A stretch of DNA of 64,000 nucleotides from Mediterranea massiliensis. GTDB taxonomy: Bacteria; Bacteroidota; Bacteroidia; Bacteroidales; Bacteroidaceae. The DNA lies in contig SUYA01000004.1 of NCBI GenBank assembly GCA_015060695.1, positions 124,001 to 188,000 on the forward strand, read 5' to 3'. The position numbers and the translations under genes are program-made. Positions 41,022 through 51,920 of this stretch are shown here, piece by piece. Position 1 is the first letter of the stretch; the number at the start of each line of letters is the position of its first letter. The notes under the pieces are model-generated. The model searched no databases. It was not told the origin of the DNA and saw only the letters and a program-made list of their open reading frames with translations.

Positions 41022-42227
41022 ATGTATATTCTACTATTCTTATTTTTATTCACACTTTGTGCTTGTAATGATGGTCGAGGCGAGGCAAACCAGCAGACAA
41101 ACGATTCTATTGTGGCGGAAGTGCCAATGAAGTACGGGTTACCTATTAACGACTTTGTGGTAAGTTACGACACCATTCGGACGGGCGAGACGTTGGCCGA
41201 GGTGCTGATGACGTTTGGCATGACTGCCAATCAAGTGTATGAGCTGACGCAATGTCCCGATACAGTGTTTGATGTGCGCAGATTGCGAGCAGGTCAAGTC
41301 TGTGCCTATTTGTGTGATAAAGATAGTATAGCTACACCTCGCTATTTTGTATATGAGGAGAGTCGAAAGGCATATGTAATTTTTGATTTGCAGAATAATT
41401 ATCTGGCTACACGATCCGAGAAACCGTCAGAATGGCGCGAGGCGGAGGCTGGTGGACGGGTGGAATCGTCGCTTTGGGTGGCTATGCAGGGAACTGGTGC
41501 TTCGCCCATGTTGGCAGTGATGTTGTCGCATATCTTTGGGTGGAGCATTGACTTTTTCGGGATTCAGAAAGGCGATGAGTTTCGACTGATATATGCGCAA
41601 GAATTTGTTGAAAATGAGCCATTGAATAATTATAAAGTATTAGCAGCTTCGTTTAGGGCCAGCGATAGCTTGGTGTATGCCATTCCGTTTGTGCAAGATG
41701 GTGAGGAGTTGTTTTACAATGTAAATGGACAGAGTTTGGAAGGGGCTTTTTTGAAGGCACCACTCGACTTTTACCGTATTTCTTCGAGGTTTTCGAATAG
41801 TCGGTATCATCCGGTACTGAAGCGTCGCAGGGCACATCATGGTGTGGACTATGCTGCCCCTACGGGTACACCAGTCTATGCCATTGGCAGTGGTAAGGTG
41901 ATAGCCAAAGGTTTTCAAGCAGGTGGTGGTGGAAACTATGTAAAAATACGTCATAACAGTATGTATTCTACTACCTATATGCATTTGTCGCGCTTTGCCA
42001 AAGGATTGAAAGTAGGTGATCAGGTAGCACAAAAAGAGGTTATTGGCTATGTTGGTTCAACAGGGCTTTCAACAGGGCCACACCTCGATTTTCGTGTCTA
42101 TGAAAACGGTAAACCGGTGAATCCACTGACTGTAAAGTCACAACCCAAGAAACCCATTAGTGAAGCCAATCGCGATTCTTTTGCCATCGTATGCGATTCG
42201 TTGGTGCAACGGTTACGGGCTATCTGA
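41022..42227 (+). CDS. M23 family metallopeptidase
   Basis: HHGVDYAAPTGTPVYAIGSGKVIAKG...TYMHLSRFAKGLKVGDQV...STGPHLDFRVYENG. Confidence 0.95.
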   Translation: MYILLFLFLFTLCACNDGRGEANQQTNDSIVAEVPMKYGLPINDFVVSYDTIRTGETLAEVLMTFGMTANQVYELTQCPDTVFDVRRLRAGQVCAYLCDKDSIATPRYFVYEESRKAYVIFDLQNNYLATRSEKPSEWREAEAGGRVESSLWVAMQGTGASPMLAVMLSHIFGWSIDFFGIQKGDEFRLIYAQEFVENEPLNNYKVLAASFRASDSLVYAIPFVQDGEELFYNVNGQSLEGAFLKAPLDFYRISSRFSNSRYHPVLKRRRAHHGVDYAAPTGTPVYAIGSGKVIAKGFQAGGGGNYVKIRHNSMYSTTYMHLSRFAKGLKVGDQVAQKEVIGYVGSTGLSTGPHLDFRVYENGKPVNPLTVKSQPKKPISEANRDSFAIVCDSLVQRLRAI

Positions 42228-42237
42228 TTCAAAAGAT

Positions 42238-42657
42238 TTATATCATTTCATTTTGATTTGGTTTCATGAAGCGGTCGGCAAAAAGGCGGGCTGCATAACA
42301 TTCGGGTATAAATACTTTATCGATGTTCATAGCTTGTAGGATAGATTGATGAGTTTGATCTAATGCACGGGCATAGATGCTGCTTACCTTCAGTTCTTTT
42401 AAGGCTGCCACTGTGCGTAGCGAGTGGTCCATGCTTTGACCGATGGCTACCACTACGCTATCTATTTCGTGCAGGGGTAGAGCTTTAAGCGCACTACGTT
42501 CAGTGGTATCCATGATGTAGGCTACTGCTATTCGGTCTTTTATGGATTCTACACAGTGCTTGTTTATGTCCACACCAATGACATCGTGACCCTTGTCGGT
42601 CAATTCTTCGGCCAGTGTCTTGCCGAAGTTTCCTAATCCTATAATTAAATATTTCAT
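42238..42657 (-). CDS. TrkA-like K+ uptake regulatory protein
   Basis: MKYLIIGLGNFGKTLAEELTDKGHDVIGVDIN Rossmann motif; C-terminus short (139 aa). Confidence 0.85.
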   Translation of the reverse strand: MKYLIIGLGNFGKTLAEELTDKGHDVIGVDINKHCVESIKDRIAVAYIMDTTERSALKALPLHEIDSVVVAIGQSMDHSLRTVAALKELKVSSIYARALDQTHQSILQAMNIDKVFIPECYAARLFADRFMKPNQNEMI

Positions 42658-42671
42658 GATTGTGAATGTTT

Positions 42672-44468
42672 TTAGTTTATAATTACATTGTCTTGAGGGA
42701 AGCGATATGGAGGTGTTTCTTTGGGCGGAATAATGCTCATCAGTATGGTGATAAAACCAACTCGTCCGATAAACATCAATACTGAAACCGTAACTTTGCT
42801 TGCTTCGCCCAGTTGAGGTGTGATGTTCAGGCTGGCTCCTACCGTGCAATAGGCCGACACGGTTTCGAAAAACAATCCTCGGGGCGACAAATCGGGTTCT
42901 AAGGCTACCAATGCCATGAAAAAGAACAGCATGGTAATGATAGAACCTAATATGGTGGCAGATGCGCGACGGACTGAGTCAGCAGGTATTTCCCTATTGA
43001 ACAGCGTTACACTTTTACTTCCCCGAACGACTGACAATAAGTTGGCTACGGTCACAGCAAATGTGTTTACTTTTATTCCGCCTGCCGTCGATTGTGAAGC
43101 ACCGCCAATCCACATTAAGAAAGTATATACAATCAGTGTCAACAGGGAGAATCGTGTCAGGTCAACGCTGTTGAATCCGGCCGTTCGTGTAGCTACGGCA
43201 TTGAACAACGATTGTACCAATTTATCTGTATTACTCATTCCTGTCCATGCTCCATTCCATTCAAGCAGTGCCATAAGTAGTGTACCCCCTAATATCAGTC
43301 CTATGGTCATTCGTCCTACAATGCGAGTGTTTATATTGGTTAGGTGGGTATATCGGGGTTGATGATATTGTTTGTCCGTTAGTCGTCGTATGAATCCCGT
43401 GAGATAATAGTTTGCTACCTGCTTTAGGTTTACCAATAACGGAAATCCTATACCTCCTAAGACGATGAGTAACGATATGACAAGATAGAAACCGTTATGC
43501 CCGTTCATTAGTAACGGATTACCCAAATTACCAGATAGGGTAGAGAAGCCTGCATTACAAAAGGCTGAAACAGCATGGAATAATGAGAAAAATATCTCTT
43601 CGTGTATCGTCATTCCCATCGTGGCATGTATGTTTGTCCAAATGAGAAACGCTCCGCTCAACTCTATGATGAATGTAAAGCCCAAAATACTGATCAGCGT
43701 AGATAGAAGTGAGCTAAAAGTATCAGAACCTATCATGTGACGCAGGGCAAACTGGTTGTACAAACCTGTGTTTCCCATGAAAAACAGGGCAAAAAAACTG
43801 GTAATGGTCATCACTCCTAATCCACCAATTTGTATCAACAGGGCAATAATGATTTGCCCCTCAATTGAAAAGGTGGAAGCAATATCTACCGTAGATAGCC
43901 CTGTGACGCATACGGCACTGGTAGAAACAAACAGCGCATCGGCCAATGTCAAACGGATATGTTCGTGGGTAGAGCGAGGTAGTAACAATAACAATGCTCC
44001 AAAAAAGATGATAATGGCAAATCCCACGGCCAGTAATAAAGCCGGATTGGTTTTCTTGTTGATGAAGTTGATAACCCCTCTGGATATTTCCAAAATGGCA
44101 AATATACCCAGTACACTTACGGTATAATACTTGTTGGTAAGCACTTGCCAAACCGTCTTTACCCAGGCAGTAGCATCGGGGGGCATAACCATGAATCGAG
44201 GAATGGCCGATAGGTATAAGGCTATTCCTAAAAGAAAAGTCAGGGTAAATGTCTTTCGATTTATTTCCTTGTAGCGAAAGCCCAACTGAATATTGAAAAG
44301 AAGGAAGTAGCACCACCAACTGCAGTTGTACACTTGATGAACATATTCCATTTCGTGTGCATCGAGTACAAAGCCGTAATCAACTACTGCTGCTCCGATA
44401 AATACAACGGAGATAAAAAAGATGATGTACCGTATAATTATATTAATATGTTTGGCTCTGATATACAT
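42672..44468 (-). CDS. TrkH/KtrB-family potassium transporter
   Basis: ALFVSTSAVCVTGLSTVD; WIGGASQSTAGGIKVNTFAV; TVSAYCTVGASLNI. Confidence 0.95.
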   Translation of the reverse strand: MYIRAKHINIIIRYIIFFISVVFIGAAVVDYGFVLDAHEMEYVHQVYNCSWWCYFLLFNIQLGFRYKEINRKTFTLTFLLGIALYLSAIPRFMVMPPDATAWVKTVWQVLTNKYYTVSVLGIFAILEISRGVINFINKKTNPALLLAVGFAIIIFFGALLLLLPRSTHEHIRLTLADALFVSTSAVCVTGLSTVDIASTFSIEGQIIIALLIQIGGLGVMTITSFFALFFMGNTGLYNQFALRHMIGSDTFSSLLSTLISILGFTFIIELSGAFLIWTNIHATMGMTIHEEIFFSLFHAVSAFCNAGFSTLSGNLGNPLLMNGHNGFYLVISLLIVLGGIGFPLLVNLKQVANYYLTGFIRRLTDKQYHQPRYTHLTNINTRIVGRMTIGLILGGTLLMALLEWNGAWTGMSNTDKLVQSLFNAVATRTAGFNSVDLTRFSLLTLIVYTFLMWIGGASQSTAGGIKVNTFAVTVANLLSVVRGSKSVTLFNREIPADSVRRASATILGSIITMLFFFMALVALEPDLSPRGLFFETVSAYCTVGASLNITPQLGEASKVTVSVLMFIGRVGFITILMSIIPPKETPPYRFPQDNVIIN

Positions 44469-44570
44469 GAAGCATTAACGGTTATGTTTTATTAAAACAA
44501 ATGTAAATTGTTTTTTTCAAATAGTTGTTTGTAAGTTACAAACTATAACATTTAATAACTTTTTCCCAGA

Positions 44571-45653
44571 TTACTCATAATTAAAAGTCAGTTGCTTCCA
44601 TACGCTTTGTTTCCTTTCATCTTCATTACGCGGATTAGATACAGTCAACCCTATCAGACGGATGGAATGATGCTCGTACTCCACCTCTTTCAACAGTTCC
44701 TTGGCTAAAGGTAGGATTGTGTCGAGTGTGGTCAGTTCGTAGGATACGGTTTGACTACGGGTGATTTGTGTGAAGTCGGCAAACTTTATTTTCAGTGTCA
44801 ATGTGTTGCCGTAAAACTCTTTCCCTTTAAGGCGGTGTACCAATTCGGTGGCTACATGATACAATTCGATGATGATGCTCGATTTCCGGTTAATGTCTTT
44901 TTCTAACGTCTGTTCGCAACCGATGGATTTGCGTATGCGAACAGCTTCTACTGGTCGTTCGTCTATGCCTCGTGCAAAGTCGTAATATACTTTCCCCATC
45001 TTTCCGAAGGCTCTTGTTAATCCGCCTAACGAGTATTTACGCAGATGCTCGCCTCGATAGATACCCAGCTCGTGCATTTGTCGGGCGGTTACGGGACCGA
45101 CTCCCCAAAAACGTTCGATGGGCAGGCGGGCAATGAAATTGAGGGCTTGGTCGGGATGTATGGTACAAAGTCCGTTGGGCTTGCGATAGTCGGAGGCTAT
45201 CTTTGCCAGGAATTTATTGTAAGATACGCCTACCGATGCCACTAAGTTCAATCGCTCACGAATCTTCTGCTTAATCTCCTTACCTATGTCCACGGCCAAG
45301 GTTATACCTGGTTTGTTCTGGGTTACATCCAAGAAGGCTTCGTCTAACGACAAAGGTTCTACAAGATCGGTGTATTCGTGGAATATCTGATGTATCTGTG
45401 CCGACACCTCTTTATATACCTCCATTCGTCCGGGTACGAAAATCAGTTCCGGACAGAGCTTCTTGGCCTTCAGCGACGACATGGCCGAGCGCACACCAAA
45501 TTTCCGCGCTTCGTAACTGGCTGCGGCCACTACACCTCGTTCTTCGGCATGCCCCACGGCAATGGGTTTGCCCCGTAAGTCGGGGTTATCGCGTTGTTCT
45601 ACCGAGGCGTAGAAGGCGTCCATATCTATATGTAATATCTTTCGTTGCTTCAT
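44571..45653 (-). CDS. dinB: DNA polymerase IV
   Basis: ILHIDMDAFYASVEQRDNP; EPLSLDEAFLDVT; SVGVSYNKFLAKIASD. Confidence 0.97.
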   Translation of the reverse strand: MKQRKILHIDMDAFYASVEQRDNPDLRGKPIAVGHAEERGVVAAASYEARKFGVRSAMSSLKAKKLCPELIFVPGRMEVYKEVSAQIHQIFHEYTDLVEPLSLDEAFLDVTQNKPGITLAVDIGKEIKQKIRERLNLVASVGVSYNKFLAKIASDYRKPNGLCTIHPDQALNFIARLPIERFWGVGPVTARQMHELGIYRGEHLRKYSLGGLTRAFGKMGKVYYDFARGIDERPVEAVRIRKSIGCEQTLEKDINRKSSIIIELYHVATELVHRLKGKEFYGNTLTLKIKFADFTQITRSQTVSYELTTLDTILPLAKELLKEVEYEHHSIRLIGLTVSNPRNEDERKQSVWKQLTFNYE

Positions 45654-45709
45654 TCTTTGCGACAAAGATAACCTTTTTGAAAGAAAAATACACTTTTTTG
45701 TGATAAATG

Positions 45710-45741
45710 TTTGGTGGTATCGTTTGTATGCCTTACTTTTG
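45710..45741 (+). promoter_or_regulatory. Bacteroides-type promoter of his leader
   Basis: TTTG (45710-45713) - N20 - TACTTTTG (45734-45741). Confidence 0.7.
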
Positions 45742-45765
45742 TCGCAAATTTAAAAAAAAGAAGAA

Positions 45766-45828
45766 ATGAGAATTGTTGTTGCACATATTCATCATCACCA
45801 TCATCCTAACGAATATACGGTAGGCTAA
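45766..45828 (+). CDS. hisL: Histidine-rich leader peptide MRIVVAHIHHHHHPNEYTVG
   Basis: 20-codon ORF with six His codons (five consecutive) between a promoter and a hairpin upstream of hisG. Confidence 0.85.
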   Translation: MRIVVAHIHHHHHPNEYTVG

Positions 45829-45867
45829 TGAGTATATGTATGTGTGCATTATAACTATAATAAACAG

Positions 45868-45904
45868 AGGCTTGCCGATAAATTAGGTAAGCCTTATTTG
45901 TTTT
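45868..45904 (+). terminator. Putative his attenuator
   Basis: AGGCTTGCC (45868-45876) / GGTAAGCCT (45886-45894) followed by TATTTGTTTT. Confidence 0.75.
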
Positions 45905-45952
45905 AATGGAGAATTCAATCTTAAATCGTAAATAAAATCAAAATAAATAATT

Positions 45953-46804
45953 ATGCTTAGAATTGCAGTACAAGCCAAAGGGCGTCTTTACGAAGAAACC
46001 ATGTCTTTTTTATCAGAGTCAGATATTAAGTTAAGTGCAACGAAGCGTACGCTTTTAGTGCAATCTCCTAATTTCCCCGTTGAGGTACTTTTTCTGCGCG
46101 ATGACGACATCCCTCAAACTGTAGCCGCCGGCATTGCCGACATCGGTATTGTGGGTGAAAACGAGTATGCCGAGAAGAACGAAGATGCCGAAATCGTACG
46201 TCGGTTGGGCTTCAGCAAGTGTCGCCTCTCTTTGGCTATGCCCAAAGACATCGAGTATCCCGGTTTGCAATGGTTCGAAGGTAAGACCATTGCCACTTCC
46301 TATCCCGGCATCCTTTCGCGCTTCTTGAAAGAGCAAGGCGTGAGTGCTAAGATACACGTCATTACCGGTTCGGTAGAGGTATCTCCCGGTATCGGATTGG
46401 CCGATGCTATTTTCGACATCGTTAGTTCAGGCTCAACTTTAGTGAGCAATCGTCTGAAAGAGGTTGAGGTGGTTATGGAGTCGGAAGCCTTGTTGATAGG
46501 TAACAAGAACCTCTCAGCCGAGAAGAAGGAAATCTTGGCAGAACTGCTTTTCCGCATGAATGCCGTAAAAATGGCCGAAGACAAAAAATACGTTTTGATG
46601 AACGCTCCGAAAGCTAAGTTGGAGGAGATAATTAGCGTATTGCCCGGTATGAAGAGCCCCACCGTGATGCCATTGGCGCAAGAAGGATGGTGTTCTGTGC
46701 ATACAGTGCTTGACGAAAAGAGTTTTTGGGAAATCATTGGCAAACTGAAATCATTGGGTGCCGAAGGCATTTTGGTATTGCCCATTGAGAAAATGATAAT
46801 TTGA
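45953..46804 (+). CDS. hisG: ATP phosphoribosyltransferase (long form)
   Basis: LRIAVQAKGRLYEETMSFL; GIADIGIVGENEY; GLADAIFDIVSSGSTL. Confidence 0.97.
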   Translation: MLRIAVQAKGRLYEETMSFLSESDIKLSATKRTLLVQSPNFPVEVLFLRDDDIPQTVAAGIADIGIVGENEYAEKNEDAEIVRRLGFSKCRLSLAMPKDIEYPGLQWFEGKTIATSYPGILSRFLKEQGVSAKIHVITGSVEVSPGIGLADAIFDIVSSGSTLVSNRLKEVEVVMESEALLIGNKNLSAEKKEILAELLFRMNAVKMAEDKKYVLMNAPKAKLEEIISVLPGMKSPTVMPLAQEGWCSVHTVLDEKSFWEIIGKLKSLGAEGILVLPIEKMII

Positions 46805-46810
46805 TAGGTT

Positions 46811-48091
46811 ATGAATCTGATAAACAATCCCGATAGAAGTCAATGGGCCGAATTGTTGAAACGCCCTACACTGAACACCGAAAACCTGTTCGACACTGTG
46901 CGAGGCATCATCAACCGTGTGCGTGCCGAGGGCGATGCTGCCGTATTGGCATTGGAAGAACAGTTCGATAAGGTGAAACTCCCCTCGTTGGCCGTCAGTG
47001 CCGAAGAGTGGCAAGAGGCCGAATCGTTATTGACCGACGAGCTGAAGGCGGCTATCCGCCTGGCCAAGCAAAACATCGAAACCTTCCATGCCGCCCAGCG
47101 CTTCGAAGGCAAAAAGGTAGAGACACAACCCGGTGTAACCTGCTGGCAGAAGGCTGTTGCCATCGAAAAGGTGGGACTTTATATCCCCGGTGGCACCGCA
47201 CCGCTCTTCTCTACCGTGTTGATGCTGGCCATTCCGGCTAAGATTGCCGGTTGTCGGGAAATTGTGCTTTGCACTCCTCCCGGACGCAACGGTAAGGTTC
47301 ACCCGGCCGTGTTGTTTGCCGCCCAGGTAGCCGGTGTGGACAAGGTGTTCAAGGCCGGTGGCGTGCAAGCCATTGCCTCGATGGCCTATGGTACAGAAAG
47401 CATTCCTAAGGTATATAAGATATTTGGCCCCGGCAATCAGTATGTCACCGCGGCCAAGCAATTAGTCAGTTTGCGCGATGTGGCCATCGACATGCCTGCC
47501 GGTCCGTCGGAAGTGGAAGTGCTGGCCGACGAAACGGCCAATCCTACATTTGTAGCTGCTGATTTGCTCAGCCAAGCCGAACACGGCGTAGATAGTCAAG
47601 CCGTACTGATAACCACATCGGCCGCCTTGCAACAAGCTGTGAAGGCCGAGGTAGAACGCCAGTTGGCCCTGCTACCTCGCAAGGAGATTGCCGAAAAATC
47701 GTTGGATAATAGCAAATTAATAGTGGTAAATAGCATGGATGAGGCCATTGAGATGACCAACGCCTATGCCCCCGAACACCTGATTATCGAAACCGCCGAC
47801 TACATGGAGGTGGCCGCTAAGGTAATCAATGCCGGCTCGGTATTCCTTGGCTCGCTCACCCCCGAAAGTGCCGGCGACTATGCTTCGGGCACTAACCACA
47901 CCCTGCCCACCAACGGCTATGCCAAGGCTTATAGCGGTGTCAGCCTCGATAGTTTCATCCGGAAAATCACCTTCCAAGAAATACTGCCCGAAGGCTTGCG
48001 TCGGATAGGCCCTGCCATCGAAGTGATGGCCGCCAACGAACAACTCGATGCACACAAGAATGCCGTAACCGAAAGATTGAAAACGTTATGA
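46811..48091 (+). CDS. hisD: Histidinol dehydrogenase
   Basis: [48 protein letters not shown]. Confidence 0.98.
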   Translation: MNLINNPDRSQWAELLKRPTLNTENLFDTVRGIINRVRAEGDAAVLALEEQFDKVKLPSLAVSAEEWQEAESLLTDELKAAIRLAKQNIETFHAAQRFEGKKVETQPGVTCWQKAVAIEKVGLYIPGGTAPLFSTVLMLAIPAKIAGCREIVLCTPPGRNGKVHPAVLFAAQVAGVDKVFKAGGVQAIASMAYGTESIPKVYKIFGPGNQYVTAAKQLVSLRDVAIDMPAGPSEVEVLADETANPTFVAADLLSQAEHGVDSQAVLITTSAALQQAVKAEVERQLALLPRKEIAEKSLDNSKLIVVNSMDEAIEMTNAYAPEHLIIETADYMEVAAKVINAGSVFLGSLTPESAGDYASGTNHTLPTNGYAKAYSGVSLDSFIRKITFQEILPEGLRRIGPAIEVMAANEQLDAHKNAVTERLKTL

Positions 48092-49128
48092 AATCACTGA
48101 AAGAACTGACACGACCAAACGTGTGGCGATTGAAACCCTACTCTTCGGCACGCGATGAATATAAGGGAGTTGCAGCATCGGTTTTTCTCGATGCCAACGA
48201 AAGCCCCTACAACAACCCTATTAACCGCTATCCCGACCCTTTGCAGGGCGAGGTAAAGGCTTTATTGTCGAAGGTAAAGCAAGTGCCTGCCGAAAATATA
48301 TTCTTGGGAAACGGTAGCGACGAGGCCATCGACCTGCTTTTTCGCGCCTTCTGCGAGCCGCGCATCGACAACGTTGTGGCTATCGACCCCACCTACGGCA
48401 TGTATCAAGTATGCGCCGAAGTGAACGACGTGGAGTATCGCAAGGTGCTGCTCGACGAAAACTACCAGTTTACGGCCGATAGCTTGCTGGCAGCTGCCGA
48501 CGAGCATACCAAGGTCATCTTCCTCTGTTCGCCAAACAATCCTACCGGCAACGACCTGTGCCGCACGGAGATAGAGAAACTACTGAATGCTTTCGATGGC
48601 TTGGTGGTGGTAGATGAGGCTTACATCGACTTTTCCGATTCGCCCTCTTTCCGCTTCGACTTGGCTAAGTATCCCAACATCGTGGTGCTTCAAACCTTCT
48701 CGAAGGCGTGGGGCAGTGCAGCCATCCGCCTCGGCATGGCCTTTGCCAGCGAAGAGATTATCGGACTGTTCAACAAGATTAAGTACCCCTATAACGTCAA
48801 TCTGCTTACCCAGCAACAAGCTATCCAAATGCTTGGACGCAAGGAGGAGATAGGGGCTTGGGTAGCCATCTTGAAAGAAGAACGTGCCCGTATGGAAAAC
48901 GAACTGTTACAACTTCCCTTAACGGAAAAAATATTTCCCAGCCAGGCTAATTTTATTTTGGTACGCGTAGCCGATGCAACCGCCATCTACAACTATCTGG
49001 TGGCACAAGGCATCATTGTGCGCAACCGCCATTCGGTTTCGCTATGCGGTAATTGCCTGCGCATAACCATCGGTACGCCCGAAGAAAACAATACGTTGAT
49101 TGATGCAATGAAAGGATACCAATCATGA
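48088..49128 (+). CDS. hisC: Histidinol-phosphate aminotransferase
   Basis: [49 protein letters not shown]. Confidence 0.98.
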   Translation: MKSLKELTRPNVWRLKPYSSARDEYKGVAASVFLDANESPYNNPINRYPDPLQGEVKALLSKVKQVPAENIFLGNGSDEAIDLLFRAFCEPRIDNVVAIDPTYGMYQVCAEVNDVEYRKVLLDENYQFTADSLLAAADEHTKVIFLCSPNNPTGNDLCRTEIEKLLNAFDGLVVVDEAYIDFSDSPSFRFDLAKYPNIVVLQTFSKAWGSAAIRLGMAFASEEIIGLFNKIKYPYNVNLLTQQQAIQMLGRKEEIGAWVAILKEERARMENELLQLPLTEKIFPSQANFILVRVADATAIYNYLVAQGIIVRNRHSVSLCGNCLRITIGTPEENNTLIDAMKGYQS

Positions 49129-50243
49129 AAAAAGTACTCTTTATCGACCGCGACGGCACACTTGTCATCGAACCTCCCGTAGATTATCAACTCGACTCGT
49201 TAGAGAAGTTGGAGTTCTATCCCAAAGTGATGCGCAACTTAGGCTTTGTGCGCTCGAAACTTGACTTCGAGTTTGTGATGGTGACCAACCAAGACGGCTT
49301 GGGCACATCCTCATTCCCCGAAGAGACCTTCTGGCCGGCGCATAACCTGATGATGAAGACCTTGGAAGGCGAGGGGATAACCTTCGACAACATCTGCATC
49401 GACCGTAGTTTCCCCGAAGAAAATGCCCCTACACGCAAGCCGCGTACCGGCATGCTGACCAAGTATATCAATAACCCTGATTATGACCTTGCCGGTAGTT
49501 TTGTTATTGGCGATCGCCCCACCGATGTGGAGCTTGCCAAGAATTTAGGATGTCGTGCCATCTTCCTGCAAGACGACGATTCGTTGTTGAGCGACGAACT
49601 GAAAGCCGTTTGCACCTTGGCTACCCGCGATTGGGACAAAGTGGCCGAGTTCCTCTTTGCAGGCGAACGCCGTGCCACTATCCGCCGCACAACCAAGGAG
49701 ACCGACATCTTGGTGGAGGTAGATTTGGATGGTAACGGCCGTTGCGACATAGCCACCGGATTGGGCTTCTTCGACCACATGCTCGAACAGATTGGCAAGC
49801 ACGGCGGCATGGATTTGACCATCCGTGTGGATGGCGACCTGCACGTGGACGAGCATCACACCATCGAAGATACCGCTCTTGCCTTGGGCGAATGTTTGTA
49901 TCAAGCCTTGGGAAGCAAGCGAGGCATTGAACGCTACGGCTACTCGTTGCCTATGGATGATTGCCTTTGTCAGGTATGTCTCGATTTTGGTGGCCGCCCC
50001 TGGTTGGTATGGGATGCCGATTTCCGCCGCGAGAAGATAGGCGAGATGCCCACCGAGATGTTCCTACACTTCTTCAAGTCGCTGAGCGATGCAGCCAAAA
50101 TGAATCTGAACATTAAAGCCGAGGGCCAAAATGAGCATCATAAGATAGAAGGTATTTTTAAAGCTTTGGCACGTGCATTGAAAATGGCTGTCAAACGCGA
50201 TATTTATAATTTCGAGCTACCCAGTTCGAAAGGAGTTTTATAA
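49125..50243 (+). CDS. hisB: Bifunctional histidinol-phosphatase / imidazoleglycerol-phosphate dehydratase
   Basis: HAD domain [13 protein letters not shown] plus IGPD domain [29 protein letters not shown]. Confidence 0.98.
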   Translation: MKKVLFIDRDGTLVIEPPVDYQLDSLEKLEFYPKVMRNLGFVRSKLDFEFVMVTNQDGLGTSSFPEETFWPAHNLMMKTLEGEGITFDNICIDRSFPEENAPTRKPRTGMLTKYINNPDYDLAGSFVIGDRPTDVELAKNLGCRAIFLQDDDSLLSDELKAVCTLATRDWDKVAEFLFAGERRATIRRTTKETDILVEVDLDGNGRCDIATGLGFFDHMLEQIGKHGGMDLTIRVDGDLHVDEHHTIEDTALALGECLYQALGSKRGIERYGYSLPMDDCLCQVCLDFGGRPWLVWDADFRREKIGEMPTEMFLHFFKSLSDAAKMNLNIKAEGQNEHHKIEGIFKALARALKMAVKRDIYNFELPSSKGVL

Positions 50244-50256
50244 ATTAAGTAAAACA

Positions 50257-50298
50257 AGAAAAAGGGGTGTAAAAGTGTTCTTTTACGCTCCTTTTTTG
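50257..50298 (+). terminator. Intrinsic terminator downstream of hisB
   Basis: AAAAAGGGGTGTAAAAG-tgtt-CTTTTACGCTCCTTTTTTG. Confidence 0.85.
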
Positions 50299-50399
50299 TT
50301 AAAATGCGACTAAAAGAACAAGAAAACGGGAAAAAAGTAGGGAGTTTCCAATGAAAAGGCTTAAATTTGGGCAATTTTTTAAACTCTAAATAAAAAATA

Positions 50400-51695
50400 A
50401 TGGCGATTAAACAGAACATTCAGCCGGCTACCGGTAAACTTGGCGTACTGGTAGTGGGCGTAGGAGGTGCGGTTTCTACTACCTTAATAACAGGTACGTT
50501 GGCCGCTCGTAAAGGCTTGTCAAAGCCTATAGGTGCAATCTCACAGATGGCCACCATGCGTATGCAAGATGGTCAAGAGCATCTCATTAAGGACATCGTT
50601 CCTTTGGCAGACTTGAACGATATCGTATTTGGCGGTTGGGATATTTTCCCCGATAACGTTTACGATGCTGCTATGTATGCTGAGGTGTTGAAAGAGAAAG
50701 ATTTAAATTTGGTAAAGGACGAACTGATGGCTATCAAGCCGATGCCTGCCGCATTTGATCATAACTTTGCCAAGCGTTTGAACGGTACTCACATCAAGCA
50801 AGCGGCTACCCGTTGGGATATGGTGGAACAGTTGCGCGAAGACATCCGTAACTTCAAAGCTGCCAACAATTGCGAACGTATAGCTGTTTTGTGGGCTGCA
50901 AGTACCGAAATTTATGTGCCGTTGGCCGATGAACATATGTCATTGGCTGCATTGGAAAAAGCCATGAAGGAAAACAATACCGAAGTGATTGCTCCGAGTA
51001 TGTGTTATGCCTATGCGGCTATAGCCGAAGGTGCTCCTTTTATAATGGGTGCTCCCAATTTGTGCGTAGATATGCCGGCCATGTGGGAATTCTCTAAGCA
51101 AAAGAACATTCCTATTGCCGGAAAGGACTTCAAGAGCGGTCAGACATTGATGAAAACTGTGTTGGCTCCGATGTTCAAAACTCGTATGTTGGGTGTTAGC
51201 GGATGGTTCTCGACAAACATCTTGGGAAACCGCGATGGCGAAGTGCTCGACCAACCCGAAAACTTCAAGACTAAAGAAGTCAGCAAGTTGTCGGTAATTG
51301 ATAATATATTCGAGCCGGAGAAGTTCCCCGACTTGTATGGCGATGTTTATCACAAGGTACGCATCAACTACTATCCACCGCGCAAGGATAACAAGGAGGC
51401 TTGGGACAATATCGACATTATCGGTTGGATGGGTTATCCGATGGAAATCAAGGTAAACTTCCTTTGCCGTGACTCCATCTTAGCTGCTCCTATTGCGCTC
51501 GACTTGGTCATCTTCAGCGACTTGGCTTTGCGTGCCGGTATGTGCGGCATCCAAACCTGGTTGTCATTCTTCTGCAAGAGCCCAATGCACGACTTCGAAC
51601 ACGAGCCGGTGCACGACCTCTTCCAACAATGGCGCATGGTGAAGCAAGAAATCCGCCAAATGGTAGGTGAAGAAGCACCTTCATATTTGGATTAA
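50400..51695 (+). CDS. myo-Inositol-1-phosphate synthase
   Basis: GVLVVGVGGAVSTTLITGT; SGQTLMKT; LGVSGWFSTNILGNRDGEVL; DSILAAPIALDLVIFSDLA. Confidence 0.95.
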   Translation: MAIKQNIQPATGKLGVLVVGVGGAVSTTLITGTLAARKGLSKPIGAISQMATMRMQDGQEHLIKDIVPLADLNDIVFGGWDIFPDNVYDAAMYAEVLKEKDLNLVKDELMAIKPMPAAFDHNFAKRLNGTHIKQAATRWDMVEQLREDIRNFKAANNCERIAVLWAASTEIYVPLADEHMSLAALEKAMKENNTEVIAPSMCYAYAAIAEGAPFIMGAPNLCVDMPAMWEFSKQKNIPIAGKDFKSGQTLMKTVLAPMFKTRMLGVSGWFSTNILGNRDGEVLDQPENFKTKEVSKLSVIDNIFEPEKFPDLYGDVYHKVRINYYPPRKDNKEAWDNIDIIGWMGYPMEIKVNFLCRDSILAAPIALDLVIFSDLALRAGMCGIQTWLSFFCKSPMHDFEHEPVHDLFQQWRMVKQEIRQMVGEEAPSYLD

Positions 51696-51920
51696 TGACA
51701 AGAATGAACTTGAAAGAAAGTTATAAAACAATTTGAGACTATAGGGTGATAGGAGCGGGAAGACAACCTGCTTCCGTCACCCTATCACTCTAATTTGACA
51801 GTAAATGTCAAGAGAGAAGATGCTGAAACGTTTGCTCCTCGTTCTGTTGTTACGGACAATGGGAGAATATAAAATGAAAACGTAGTGACAAACAGAAGAT
51901 AAAATTAGATAAAGAATATA

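Noticed and set aside
46055-49904. Numerous overlapping ORFs on both strands in the his operon
   Set aside because: Alternative-frame artefacts of GC-richer coding sequence; the hisGDCB frames explain the region.
51742-51784. Hairpin TAGGGTGA...TCACCCTA between inositol-phosphate synthase and the nucleotidyltransferase
   Set aside because: Probably an ordinary intercistronic hairpin or weak terminator; not distinctive enough to report as a finding.
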